A stretch of 64,000 nucleotides of DNA. It comes from JANNPJ01 sp035474375 (lineage in GTDB: Bacteria; Actinomycetota; Actinomycetes; Actinomycetales; Kineosporiaceae). The notes under the pieces are model-generated. The model made no database searches. It had not been told where the DNA came from and saw nothing but the letters and a program-made list of their open reading frames with translations. The translations under genes and the position numbers were made by a program. How positions within the stretch are numbered: the stretch's first letter is position 1; each line of letters starts with the position of its first letter. This document shows positions 40,727 through 48,934 of this stretch, in pieces. The DNA is taken from the NCBI GenBank assembly GCA_035474375.1, contig DATINJ010000215.1, positions 14,553 through 78,552 of the forward strand. Direction: 5' to 3'.

Positions 40727-42265
40727 CTACTGTGCAGTGTTGTCAGCGAGCCGGTCAGTCCAGCCCAATGTGAGTTCCACGGCATTTTTCCAATTACGAA
40801 ACTCTACCTCGCGAAGATGTGGATCCATCCTCGGCAGCCACTCCGCCGCCAGGTGCCAGTTCCGGCGGAGCCCTTCCAGGTCTGACCAGTACCCGACGGC
40901 CAGCCCGGCCGCATAGCCCGCACCGAGGGAAACCGTCTCAGCGACCATCGGGCGGACCACCGGGACGTCGAGCACGTCGGCGACGAACTGCATCAACAAG
41001 TTGTCCGAGGTCATCCCGCCGTCCACCTTGAAGATTTGCAGGGCGAGCGAGGAATCGGCGTTCATCGCGTCCAGCACCTCGCGGGTCTGCCAGGCGGTCG
41101 CCTCCAATACCGCGCGGGCCAGGTGTCCCTTCGTGATGTAGCTGGTCAGACCGGCGATCACGCCCCTGGCTTCGGGCCGCCAGCGCGGCGCGAACAGCCC
41201 GTAAAAGGCGGGCACGATGTAGCAACCGCCGTTGTCGTCGACGGTTCGAGCGAGCGTCTCGATCTCGGCTGCGGTCTGGATCAATCCGAGCCCGTCTCGG
41301 AACCACTGCACCAGCGACCCGGTGATCGCGATCGATCCCTCCAGCGCGTAGACCGCCGGCTCCCCAGCCAACTGGAACGCCACCGTGGTGAGCAGCCCAT
41401 GGGTGGAGGTGACGAGTTCGTGACCGGTGTTCAGCAGCAGGAAACTGCCGGTCCCGTAGGTGCACTTCGCTTCGCCGGCGGCGAAGCAGGTCTGCCCGAA
41501 GAGCGCGGCCTGCTGGTCACCGAGAGCGGCCGCGATCGGGACGCCGGCCAGCGGTCCGTATCCGACCCCGTACCGCCCCATCGAGGGGCGGATCTCCGGG
41601 AGGATCGCGGCCGGGATGTCGAAGAAGCTGAGTAGGTGTGGATCCCAGGTCAGGGTGTGGATGTTCATCAGCAGGGTGCGACTGGCGTTGGTCACCTCGG
41701 TGACATGTTCGCCGGGACCGACTCCCGCGCTGCCGTTACCTCCGGTGAGATTCCAGATCAGCCAGGTCTCCATGGTGCCGAACAGAACTTCACCGCGTTC
41801 GGCCCGCTCCCGCAGGCCGGGGGTCTCATCCAGGATCCAGCTCAACCGGGGTGCGCTGAAGTAGGAGCTGAGCGGCAGACCACTGCGAGCGCTGATCCCG
41901 GCCGCTAGCGGGCTGTGTGACAACGTGTCGACCAGGGTGTCGGTTCGGGTGTCCTGCCAGACGATCGCGTGCCGGACCGGCGTCCCGGTGGCTCGATCCC
42001 AGACCACGATCGTCTCGCGTTGGTTCGCGATCCCGACGGCGACGATGTCGGCGGCCGTGGCTCCGGCGTCGCGCAGCACGCGGGTGATGATCCGGCCGAC
42101 ATTGCGCCAGATCTCCGCGGCGTCATGTTCTACCCAGCCCGGTTTCGGGTAGTACTGGTGGTGCTCGAGCTGGGCCACCGAAACAAGTTGTCCGGCATGG
42201 TCGAACAAGATCGAGCGGGTGGACGTCGTCCCTTGATCGATCGACAACACGAATCGTGGCTGCAC
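40727..42265 (-). CDS. glpK: Glycerol kinase, copy 1 (with IclR regulator)
   Basis: GTG 42263-42265, with GGAGAG five bases before it, gives 512 residues. The FGGY signatures are present: Ser-Ile-Asp-Gln-Gly-Thr-Thr-Ser-Thr-Arg at the N-terminus, Asn-Gln-Arg-Glu-Thr, Tyr-Gly-Thr-Gly-Ser-Phe-Leu-Leu-Leu-Asn-Thr-Gly, and the late Asp-Gly-Gly-Met-Thr. It phosphorylates glycerol to glycerol-3-phosphate. The gene starts one base after the stop of the IclR-type regulator, and its ribosome site lies in that gene's last codons. A second kinase is at 44126; the two differ at many positions, so they are old paralogues. Confidence 0.9.
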   Translation of the reverse strand: MQPRFVLSIDQGTTSTRSILFDHAGQLVSVAQLEHHQYYPKPGWVEHDAAEIWRNVGRIITRVLRDAGATAADIVAVGIANQRETIVVWDRATGTPVRHAIVWQDTRTDTLVDTLSHSPLAAGISARSGLPLSSYFSAPRLSWILDETPGLRERAERGEVLFGTMETWLIWNLTGGNGSAGVGPGEHVTEVTNASRTLLMNIHTLTWDPHLLSFFDIPAAILPEIRPSMGRYGVGYGPLAGVPIAAALGDQQAALFGQTCFAAGEAKCTYGTGSFLLLNTGHELVTSTHGLLTTVAFQLAGEPAVYALEGSIAITGSLVQWFRDGLGLIQTAAEIETLARTVDDNGGCYIVPAFYGLFAPRWRPEARGVIAGLTSYITKGHLARAVLEATAWQTREVLDAMNADSSLALQIFKVDGGMTSDNLLMQFVADVLDVPVVRPMVAETVSLGAGYAAGLAVGYWSDLEGLRRNWHLAAEWLPRMDPHLREVEFRNWKNAVELTLGWTDRLADNTAQ

Positions 42266-42266
42266 G

Positions 42267-43040
42267 TCACTCTCCGGATCTCGAGGTCTGTAGATCGCGG
42301 CTGACCGCACGAGCACAGTCGGTGACTTGGGTGATCAACCGCGGCCGAGCCGCCCCGGTCGCGTCGCAGAGCCGGTCCAGGTCGCCGTGAATCCCGATCG
42401 CTCCGACCACCAGGCCGCCCTGGCCGAGGATCGGGGCCGCAATCTGGGCCTGGTCGGGCTGGTACTCGCCGAACTCGAGGGCATATCCGAGCTTGCGGAC
42501 CTCGGCCAGCTTGGCGCGCAGTCGACGGGGGTCGGTGATCGTCCTTCCGGTGTACGAGGTGAGCGGGCCGGTCGGCAGCAGCGGCTGCGTCCCGGGGCTG
42601 AAGGCCAGCAGCGCCTTGCCCAGGGCGGTTGCGTGGATCGGCAGCAGCGAACCGACATCGGCGTGCTGCACCGAGTGATCGGGACGGAAGACGTAGTGCA
42701 CGACGAGCACCTCCGCACCGACCAGCGCACCGATCCGGACCGCCTCGCCGGATCGGGCGGCCAACGGATCGGCCCAGTTCATCCCCCGAGAACGCAGCTC
42801 GTTCGGGTCCAGCCGCCGAGAGCGCAACTCGCCCAGCCCGTCGCCGAGCCGGTACCGGCCGGTGTTTCGATCCTGCTCCACGAAGCCCACCTCGGCCAAG
42901 GTGCGAAGGATGCCGTGAGCAGTGCCTTTGGGCAGTTGTAGGGACGCCGCGATCTCCGCCAACCGGAGCGGACCGGACCCAGTCGCGAGCGTGTGCAGGA
43001 TCGCCGCAGCACGTTCGATGGACTGGATGGAGCCCGGCAT
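42267..43040 (-). CDS. IclR-family transcriptional regulator
   Basis: The 257-residue product begins with a winged HTH (Ile-Glu-Arg-Ala-Ala-Ala-Ile-Leu ... Leu-Pro-Lys-Gly-Thr-Ala-His-Gly-Ile-Leu). It continues with the IclR effector domain (Thr-Ala-Leu-Gly-Lys-Ala-Leu-Leu-Ala-Phe). It is divergent from glpF and followed immediately by glpK copy 1, the arrangement of GylR-type glycerol regulators in Actinobacteria. It probably represses both directions until glycerol or glycerol-3-phosphate is present. A possible operator, TGTTGCCC/GGGCAACA, lies in the divergent gap. Confidence 0.87.
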   Translation of the reverse strand: MPGSIQSIERAAAILHTLATGSGPLRLAEIAASLQLPKGTAHGILRTLAEVGFVEQDRNTGRYRLGDGLGELRSRRLDPNELRSRGMNWADPLAARSGEAVRIGALVGAEVLVVHYVFRPDHSVQHADVGSLLPIHATALGKALLAFSPGTQPLLPTGPLTSYTGRTITDPRRLRAKLAEVRKLGYALEFGEYQPDQAQIAAPILGQGGLVVGAIGIHGDLDRLCDATGAARPRLITQVTDCARAVSRDLQTSRSGE

Positions 43041-43109
43041 CTGTCCAAGTTATGCCGGTTTCTGACAAGCCGCCCGCCGAAACGTTCGACAATGCCGACA
43101 CTTCGCCGT

Positions 43110-43164
43110 TGTTGCCCGCCAGATCGGTGCTTAGCGTCCAAATGCACGTTACTTGTGGGCAACA
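43110..43164. promoter_or_regulatory. Candidate IclR operator pair in the glpF/iclR divergent region
   Basis: TGTTGCCC at 43110-43117 and GGGCAACA at 43157-43164 are perfect 8-bp inverted half-sites with 39 bases between them. The right half-site ends 22 bases before the glpF start. This fits a looping or double-site repressor layout for the adjacent IclR-type protein, but the link is inferred from position only. Confidence 0.4.
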
Positions 43165-43186
43165 TTCATGGATCAAAGGTGACGCC

Positions 43187-44068
43187 ATGGCACGAGCAGG
43201 AGCAAATCCCTCCAAGGCCGCCAACCGTCCGAGAGCAGGCACCGAGCCGAAACCCAGCCAAGAACTGCCCTCGAGCACGCTCCGCACCCCGGTGCTGGCC
43301 GGCGAGATGGCCGCCGAATTCTTGGGCACTTTCATTCTGATCTTGTTCGGTACCGGCGTGGTGGCACAGGTAGTCGCCGGTGGGCTCGGCGATCACGACA
43401 GCATCGCCTGGGCCTGGGGCCTCGGAGTCACGCTCGGCATCTATACCGCCGGCCGGATCAGCGGTGCACACCTCAACCCCGCGGTTACCGTTGCTCTGGC
43501 GCTGTTCCAGAAGTTTCCGGTCCGAAAGATCGCGCCGTACTGCACCGCCCAGTTCCTCGGCGCGTTCGTCGCTGCCCTTGTCGTGCGCTGGAACTACAGC
43601 GAGGTGATCGCCAAGATCGACCCGGATCACACGATCAAGACCCAGGGCATCTTCTCCACCCTGCCCGGCAACGGCACCCTGCCGGTCAGCGCGATGGGCG
43701 GCTTCCGAGACCAGATCATCGGCACCGCCATCCTGGTCTTCCTGGTCTTCGCGATCACGGACGCCCGAAACTCGGCGCCGCTGGCTAATCTGGCCCCGTT
43801 CATCATCGGCTTGGTGGTGGTGGCGATCGGGATGGCGTGGGGCACCGACGCGGGCTACGCGATCAACCCGGCCCGTGACTTCGGCCCCCGGCTTGCCACG
43901 TTCTTCACCGGATACGGCGGCGCCTTCCGAGATCAGTACGGTGGTCTCTACTGGTGGATCCCGATCGTCGGACCGCTGCTCGGAGGAGTCGTCGGTGGCG
44001 CCCTGTACAAGTACGGCCTGCAGCGCTTCCTTCCGGCCGCTGAACCCGCTCCAGCTACCACGGTGTGA
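43187..44068 (+). CDS. glpF: Glycerol facilitator
   Basis: From ATG 43187 with AAAGGTGA six bases upstream, the product has 293 residues. After a 35-residue basic N-terminal tail it has six hydrophobic segments and the two pore motifs Leu-Asn-Pro-Ala-Val-Thr and Ile-Asn-Pro-Ala-Arg-Asp. The Arg-Asp after the second NPA is the mark of glycerol-conducting channels, unlike the aquaporin at 38719. It is followed 57 bases later by glpK copy 2, so the two probably form one transcript, with glpD further downstream. Confidence 0.92.
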   Translation: MARAGANPSKAANRPRAGTEPKPSQELPSSTLRTPVLAGEMAAEFLGTFILILFGTGVVAQVVAGGLGDHDSIAWAWGLGVTLGIYTAGRISGAHLNPAVTVALALFQKFPVRKIAPYCTAQFLGAFVAALVVRWNYSEVIAKIDPDHTIKTQGIFSTLPGNGTLPVSAMGGFRDQIIGTAILVFLVFAITDARNSAPLANLAPFIIGLVVVAIGMAWGTDAGYAINPARDFGPRLATFFTGYGGAFRDQYGGLYWWIPIVGPLLGGVVGGALYKYGLQRFLPAAEPAPATTV

Positions 44069-44125
44069 GGCTGACCATGAAGAACGAGCACTCCCCCCAC
44101 TCTCGCGATCGAAGGAGCGGTAGTC

Positions 44126-45640
44126 ATGGCTGATCTCGTCGGCGCAATCGACCAAGGCACCACCAGTACCCGGTTCATGCTCTTCGACCATGGCGGCAAT
44201 GAGGTCGGCAAGCACCAGCTGGAGCACGAGCAGATCCTGCCCCAGGCCGGTTGGGTGGAACACAGCCCGGTGGAGATCTGGGAGCGCACCCGCTCGGTAG
44301 TGCAGAGCACGATGAACGGCCTCGGCCTCAAGGCCGCGGATCTGGCCGCGCTCGGGATCACCAACCAGCGCGAGACCTCGGTGGTCTGGAACCGCAAGAC
44401 CGGGCGGCCCTATTACAACGCGATCGTCTGGCAGGACACCCGGACCGACCGGATCGCCAGCGCCCTGGACCGGGACGGCCGCGGTGATGTGATCCGGCAG
44501 AAGGCCGGGCTACCGCCGGCCACGTACTTCTCCGGCGGCAAGATCCAGTGGATCCTGGAGAACGTGCCCGGCGCGCGGGAAGACGCCGAGGCCGGTGACG
44601 CGATCTTCGGCAACACCGACAGCTGGCTGATGTGGAACCTGACCGGTGGCGTCAATGGCGGGGTACACGTCACCGACCCGACCAATGCCAGCCGCACCAT
44701 GCTGATGAACCTGGAGACGCTGGACTGGGACGACGAGCTGCTCGGCTTCTTCAACATCCCCCGGCAGATGTTGCCTCAGATCAAGCCGTCGTCCGACCCG
44801 AACCGGTACGGCGAGGTCGCCGACCCGAGCGCCTTCGCCGGGATCCCGCTCACCGGCATTCTCGGTGACCAGCAGGCGGCGATGGCCGGGCAGGTCTGTT
44901 TCGCTCCGGGCGAGGCGAAGAACACCTACGGCACCGGCAACTTCCTGCTGCTGAACACCGGCACCGAGCTGGTTCGTTCCAAGAACGGGCTGCTCAGCAC
45001 GGTCTGTTACCAGTTCGGCAGCGACGCTCCGGTGTACGCGCTGGAAGGGTCGATCGCCGTCACCGGGTCTGCCGTGCAATGGCTACGTGATCAGCTCGGC
45101 ATCATCTCCGGCGCGGCCGAGATCGAAGCGCTGGCCCGCAGCGTCCAGGACAACGGCGGGATGTACTTCGTCCCCGCCTTCTCCGGCTTGTTCGCGCCGT
45201 ACTGGCGCAGTGATGCCCGCGGCGCGATCGTCGGGTTGTCCCGGTTCAACACCAATGCTCACCTGGCCCGGGCCACCCTGGAATCGATCTGCTACCAGAG
45301 TCGCGATGTCTCCGAGGCGATGGAGGCCGACTCCAGGGTGCACGTTGACGTGCTCAAGGTGGACGGCGGCGTCACCGCCAACGACCTGTGCATGCAGATG
45401 CAGGCGGACATCCTCGGGGTTCCGGTGAGCCGGCCGGTGGTCGCCGAAACGACCGCGCTGGGCGCCGCCTACGCGGCCGGCCTGGCCGTCGGGTTCTGGA
45501 AGGACACCGACGAGTTGCGGGCCAACTGGAACGAATCAAAGCGCTGGACGCCGAACTGGTCGGACGAGCAGCGAGCGGCCGGTTACACCGGTTGGAAGAA
45601 GGCGGTTAACCGGACCCTGGACTGGGTCGACGTCGACTAG
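44126..45640 (+). CDS. glpK: Glycerol kinase, copy 2 (with glpF)
   Basis: The 504-residue protein carries the same FGGY signatures: Ala-Ile-Asp-Gln-Gly-Thr-Thr-Ser-Thr-Arg, Asn-Gln-Arg-Glu-Thr, Tyr-Gly-Thr-Gly-Asn-Phe-Leu-Leu-Leu-Asn, Asp-Gly-Gly-Val-Thr. AAGGAG lies about nine bases before the ATG. Its place after glpF and before glpD makes it the main kinase of this locus. It is not a recent duplicate of copy 1: the two proteins differ throughout and their gene neighbourhoods face opposite ways. Confidence 0.93.
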   Translation: MADLVGAIDQGTTSTRFMLFDHGGNEVGKHQLEHEQILPQAGWVEHSPVEIWERTRSVVQSTMNGLGLKAADLAALGITNQRETSVVWNRKTGRPYYNAIVWQDTRTDRIASALDRDGRGDVIRQKAGLPPATYFSGGKIQWILENVPGAREDAEAGDAIFGNTDSWLMWNLTGGVNGGVHVTDPTNASRTMLMNLETLDWDDELLGFFNIPRQMLPQIKPSSDPNRYGEVADPSAFAGIPLTGILGDQQAAMAGQVCFAPGEAKNTYGTGNFLLLNTGTELVRSKNGLLSTVCYQFGSDAPVYALEGSIAVTGSAVQWLRDQLGIISGAAEIEALARSVQDNGGMYFVPAFSGLFAPYWRSDARGAIVGLSRFNTNAHLARATLESICYQSRDVSEAMEADSRVHVDVLKVDGGVTANDLCMQMQADILGVPVSRPVVAETTALGAAYAAGLAVGFWKDTDELRANWNESKRWTPNWSDEQRAAGYTGWKKAVNRTLDWVDVD

Positions 45641-45667
45641 GTCGGGGGCCTGGGAGTTGGAGTTAGG

Positions 45668-45725
45668 GAGCGACCGTGCATGATCGTCACACCAGCTGTA
45701 TTGCGGTGATCATGCACGGTTGCCC
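45668..45725. repeat. GATCATGCAC-family repeats, outward facing (site D)
   Basis: A minus-strand copy (CGACCGTGCATGATCG at 45671-45686) and a plus-strand copy (GCGGTGATCATGCACGGTTG at 45703-45722, continuing CCCC) face away from each other. This is the reverse of the pairing seen at sites A and B. They lie between glpK copy 2 and glpD. Confidence 0.8.
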
Positions 45726-45775
45726 CCGACGGACCAGGTCAATCCAGTGATCTACGAGCGAGGAAAGAGCCTGAC

Positions 45776-47479
45776 GTGAGTAGAACCGAACCCCTGAGCC
45801 CGGCCGGCCGCGCAGCGGCGCTGACCAAGCTGGCCGCGGAAGAACTCGACGTCCTGGTGATCGGCGGCGGTGTCGTCGGCGCCGGCGCCGCCCTCGATGC
45901 CGTCACCCGTGGCTTGAAGACCGGCCTGGTCGAGATGCGGGACTACGCAGCCGGTACCTCGAGTCGCTCCACCAAACTGTTCCACGGCGGTTTGCGCTAT
46001 CTCGAGCAGTTCAACTTCCACCTGGTGTTCGAGGCGCTCCGGGAGCGCTCGCTGAACCTGGACGTGCTGGCTCCGCACCTGGTTCACCCGGTGGAGTTCA
46101 TCTACCCGCTGGAAAAGCCGATCGACCGGGCATACGTCGGCCTCGGCATCGGCGTCTACGACGTGATGGGGTCGGGCCGCGGAGTCCCGCACCACCTCCG
46201 GCATCTGGGCAAGCGCAAGACCTTCGAGTCGTTTCCGTCCGGCAACCGCAAGGTGATCCGCGGCGCGATCTCGTTCTACGAGGGCCAGGTCGACGACGCC
46301 CGGCACACGATGATGATTTCTCGTACCGCCGCCGCGTACGGCGCGCTGGTGGTGAACAGCACTCGGGTGATCCAGTTCCTGCGCGAGGATGAGCGCGTGG
46401 TCGGCGTCGTGGCCAAGGACCTGGAAACTGGGAACGAGTTCGAAATCCGCGCCCAGCAAGTGATCAACGCCGCCGGGGTGTGGACCGACGACGTGCAACA
46501 GATGGTTGGCGGGCGCGGCCAGTTCTCCGTTCGGGCCTCAAAAGGCGTGCATATTCTGGTGCCTCGCAATCGAATCAACAGCGCCACCGGAATCATTCAC
46601 CGAACCGAGAAGAGCCTGCTGTTCATCATTCCGCGGGGAAACAACTGGGTGATCGGCACTACCGATACCGACTGGTCACTCGACAAGGCCCACCCAGCAG
46701 CCAGTTCCAGCGACATCGACTACCTGCTGGGCCATGCCAACGCCTTGCTCGCCGACCCGCTGACCCGTGATGACGTGGTCGGAGTTTACGCCGGCTTGCG
46801 TCCGCTGCTGGCCGGGGAGTCCGAATCGACCAGCACCCTTTCCCGCGAGCATGCGGTCTCCTCCCCGGTGGCCGGGCTGACCGTGATCGCCGGTGGCAAG
46901 TACACGACCTACCGAGTGATGGCGAAAGATGCTGTCGACTATGCCGTCCACGGCATGGACCGGCGGGTTCCGGCGTCCTGCACCGAGCGGATTCCGCTGG
47001 TCGGAGCCGACGGGTACGTCGGGCTGTGGAACAACCGGCAGCTGACGGCCAACCGAACCGGACTGCGGGTGCACGTCATCGAGCACCTGCTGAATCGCTA
47101 CGGCAGCCTCTACACCGAATTGCTCGAGCTGATCGAGGCCGACCCGGACCTCGGCAAGCCGTTGCCGAGCGCGCCCGACTATCTCAAGGCCGAGGTGATT
47201 TACGCGGCGAGCCACGAGGGAGCACTGCACCTGGACGACATCCTCACTCGGCGGACCCGGATCTCGATCGAAGTACGCGACCGAGGCGAGGCGGCCGCCG
47301 CCGAAATCGCCGACCTCGTCGCGCCGATCCTCGAGTGGTCGAAGGATCACGCGGCGGACGAGGTTGACCATTACCGGCTTCGGGTCAAAGCCGAGCGGGA
47401 ATCTCAAGAACAGCTGGACGACCAGACCGCGGACGCCGCCCGCCTGGGAGCCCCCGACGTCCGAACCAATGCCGGCTAG
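45776..47479 (+). CDS. glpD: Glycerol-3-phosphate dehydrogenase (FAD-dependent)
   Basis: The 567-residue flavoprotein starts at GTG 45776 with GAGGAAAG upstream. Near residue 26 it has the FAD motif Val-Ile-Gly-Gly-Gly-Val-Val-Gly-Ala-Gly. GlpD-typical blocks follow: Ser-Ser-Arg-Ser-Thr-Lys-Leu-Phe-His-Gly-Gly-Leu-Arg-Tyr-Leu and Val-Tyr-Ala-Gly-Leu-Arg-Pro-Leu. It oxidises glycerol-3-phosphate to dihydroxyacetone phosphate and passes electrons to the quinone pool at the membrane. It completes the glycerol route with glpF and glpK. Confidence 0.93.
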   Translation: MSRTEPLSPAGRAAALTKLAAEELDVLVIGGGVVGAGAALDAVTRGLKTGLVEMRDYAAGTSSRSTKLFHGGLRYLEQFNFHLVFEALRERSLNLDVLAPHLVHPVEFIYPLEKPIDRAYVGLGIGVYDVMGSGRGVPHHLRHLGKRKTFESFPSGNRKVIRGAISFYEGQVDDARHTMMISRTAAAYGALVVNSTRVIQFLREDERVVGVVAKDLETGNEFEIRAQQVINAAGVWTDDVQQMVGGRGQFSVRASKGVHILVPRNRINSATGIIHRTEKSLLFIIPRGNNWVIGTTDTDWSLDKAHPAASSSDIDYLLGHANALLADPLTRDDVVGVYAGLRPLLAGESESTSTLSREHAVSSPVAGLTVIAGGKYTTYRVMAKDAVDYAVHGMDRRVPASCTERIPLVGADGYVGLWNNRQLTANRTGLRVHVIEHLLNRYGSLYTELLELIEADPDLGKPLPSAPDYLKAEVIYAASHEGALHLDDILTRRTRISIEVRDRGEAAAAEIADLVAPILEWSKDHAADEVDHYRLRVKAERESQEQLDDQTADAARLGAPDVRTNAG

Positions 47480-47558
47480 GGCCTGTCCTGGATGATCGGC
47501 ACGATTGTCGGCTGTTCCGTCGACAACGGTTTGGCTGCGCTGCAGCTCGACCCGGGAC

Positions 47559-47644
47559 GGGTCGCAACCCGGCTCGGACTAACCTCTGCTGGAAAGGCTT
47601 ACCTGGGCCATCGTGGGGGTTTAGTCCGAGCCGGGTTGCGGCCC
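47559..47644. repeat. Long perfect inverted repeat (20-bp arms)
   Basis: CGCAACCCGGCTCGGACTAA at 47563-47582 is the exact reverse complement of 47621-47640. Adding GGGT and GCCC at the outer ends (one T-G wobble) gives a 24-pair RNA stem with a 38-base loop. It lies 80 bases after the glpD stop. There is no T-run. It may be a large terminator hairpin or a small mobile hairpin element. Confidence 0.8.
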
Positions 47645-47981
47645 GGCGAGTAGCGCCAGGGAGACCGGGTAGCAGTGATCAGGCCGTGAGCCATTTTCCG
47701 CGCAGGTATCCCGCGAAGCCACCAGTCACTCAGTCGAAAGCCCTTTCCAGGCGACAAGATTGCCGATCTCTGCGCGGATTGGCATGGCCGGAGGGCGGCA
47801 TGGTTCCCGTGCCGACTCACGTCCGTCACCCCTCGGCGATACCGACGTCAAACCTCAGATCACGCAGAACGTAAAGTCTGGTGCTAAACGGGTTTCGAGC
47901 GTCAACCGAGTCATAGCACCGGCGGCAGGGACGAGCGAGCGCCGAGTCAGAACGCCAGCGGCGAGAACGAGCGGGCGCCGG
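47645..47981. other. Gene-poor stretch after glpD
   Basis: Frames in this stretch lack ribosome sites and read like chance translations (Arg/Pro/Ser-rich, no motifs). I see no RNA gene. It runs from the long inverted repeat to the 3' end of the small leftward gene. Confidence 0.5.
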
Positions 47982-48278
47982 TCAGAGAGCGGGCGGCAGG
48001 GACGGGCGGTGCAGCGAGACGCCACCGTGGTGCAGTTGCTCATGCACGGCCAGCAACAGTGCAGCCTCGCCTGGGGCGAAAGGACCGCCGGTCATCTCGC
48101 AGTACTGGCAGATCATCACGGTTTTCGCTTGCAACCTAGGCTTTCTCAACATCGCAGAAAGCAAGCTGCTGGCCCGACTCGGCTTTCGCGACCGGGCTTG
48201 CGGCTTCACGCGCGGCGCACGACGAGCGGGCTTGTCCGCCGCATTCGTGCCCGCGATGATGTCGCTGTTCTTAGTCAT
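47982..48278 (-). CDS. Small basic protein with CxxC/HxxxHH motif
   Basis: The 98-residue product has a very basic first half (Lys, Arg, Ala). A compact motif follows: Cys57-x2-Cys60 with Gly-Gly-Pro-Phe-Ala-Pro-Gly-Glu-Ala, then His79-x3-His83-His84. The Cys and His spacing could bind one zinc ion. The start ATG at 48276-48278 lies in GTGATG, with GGAGG about 12 bases upstream. It looks like a real small gene because the motif is tight and the frame is clean, but I recognise no characterised family. Confidence 0.5.
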   Translation of the reverse strand: MTKNSDIIAGTNAADKPARRAPRVKPQARSRKPSRASSLLSAMLRKPRLQAKTVMICQYCEMTGGPFAPGEAALLLAVHEQLHHGGVSLHRPSLPPAL

Positions 48279-48934
48279 CACCGGAGCATCCTCCCACTCA
48301 CCTGGCCGACAATCACGCAGCACCCCCTGTGTTCGAACTCACGACTCACCCCATCGACGTCACCCGAAACGGTCGAAACAGACCGGCGCCGAGCGGCGCT
48401 CAGCATCGCCACAGTGTGACGTCGAAATCGTGCCTGGCATCTCGAGTATCTCGAGAAGAGCCCAGCGATTGATGATTTGATTCCCTTGGCGGCGATAACC
48501 TTTCGACACGCTGCGTGACCTCTCGTTCCGGAAAGCGTTACGATCTGTGGGATATCCAGCGCAGACGCCGTCCAGCGCTGCGAGCGACGTCCCCTCAGGT
48601 TGAGCGGCTGCGGGTCACCAACCCCGCCGCCGGCCACTGGAGCGCCCCCGCAAGACGAACAGCCCGCCGTCCCTGGTCGAGCTGCTGCTACGAGAGCTAC
48701 CAGCACCGGTTCGTTGACGTCGGGCCCTTGGATTGGATGGATCCAGAGAATGACCCGGGTCTGAGCGATTTGGACACGATCATACTTTATATCTTAGATA
48801 CGAAGTATCATCCGATTATTGGTTAGATGTGCCGCTTCCGCCAGCGGCCGACCGGGCCTGGTCAACCCGCTTCTCCCCCAAGCGGTGTACCAGCCAGTTG
48901 TCTGTTCGTCGGTTGCTTCGGGCAGACTGCGACC
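48279..48934. other. Gene-poor stretch before the acidic-protein module
   Basis: Neither strand shows a convincing gene here; the frames are Arg/Ser-rich without motifs or ribosome sites. Around 48778-48822 the sequence turns AT-rich (ATACTTTATATCTTAGATAC) and holds GATACGAAGTATC, a 5-bp inverted repeat with three-base centre. This is unlike the surrounding GC-rich DNA and is a plausible promoter region for the gene at 48935, but box spacing is not convincing. Confidence 0.5.

Noticed and set aside
48515..48826. Plus-strand frame before the acidic-protein gene
   Set aside because: No ribosome site, Arg/Ser-rich composition and no motif; the AT-rich end looks like a promoter region instead.
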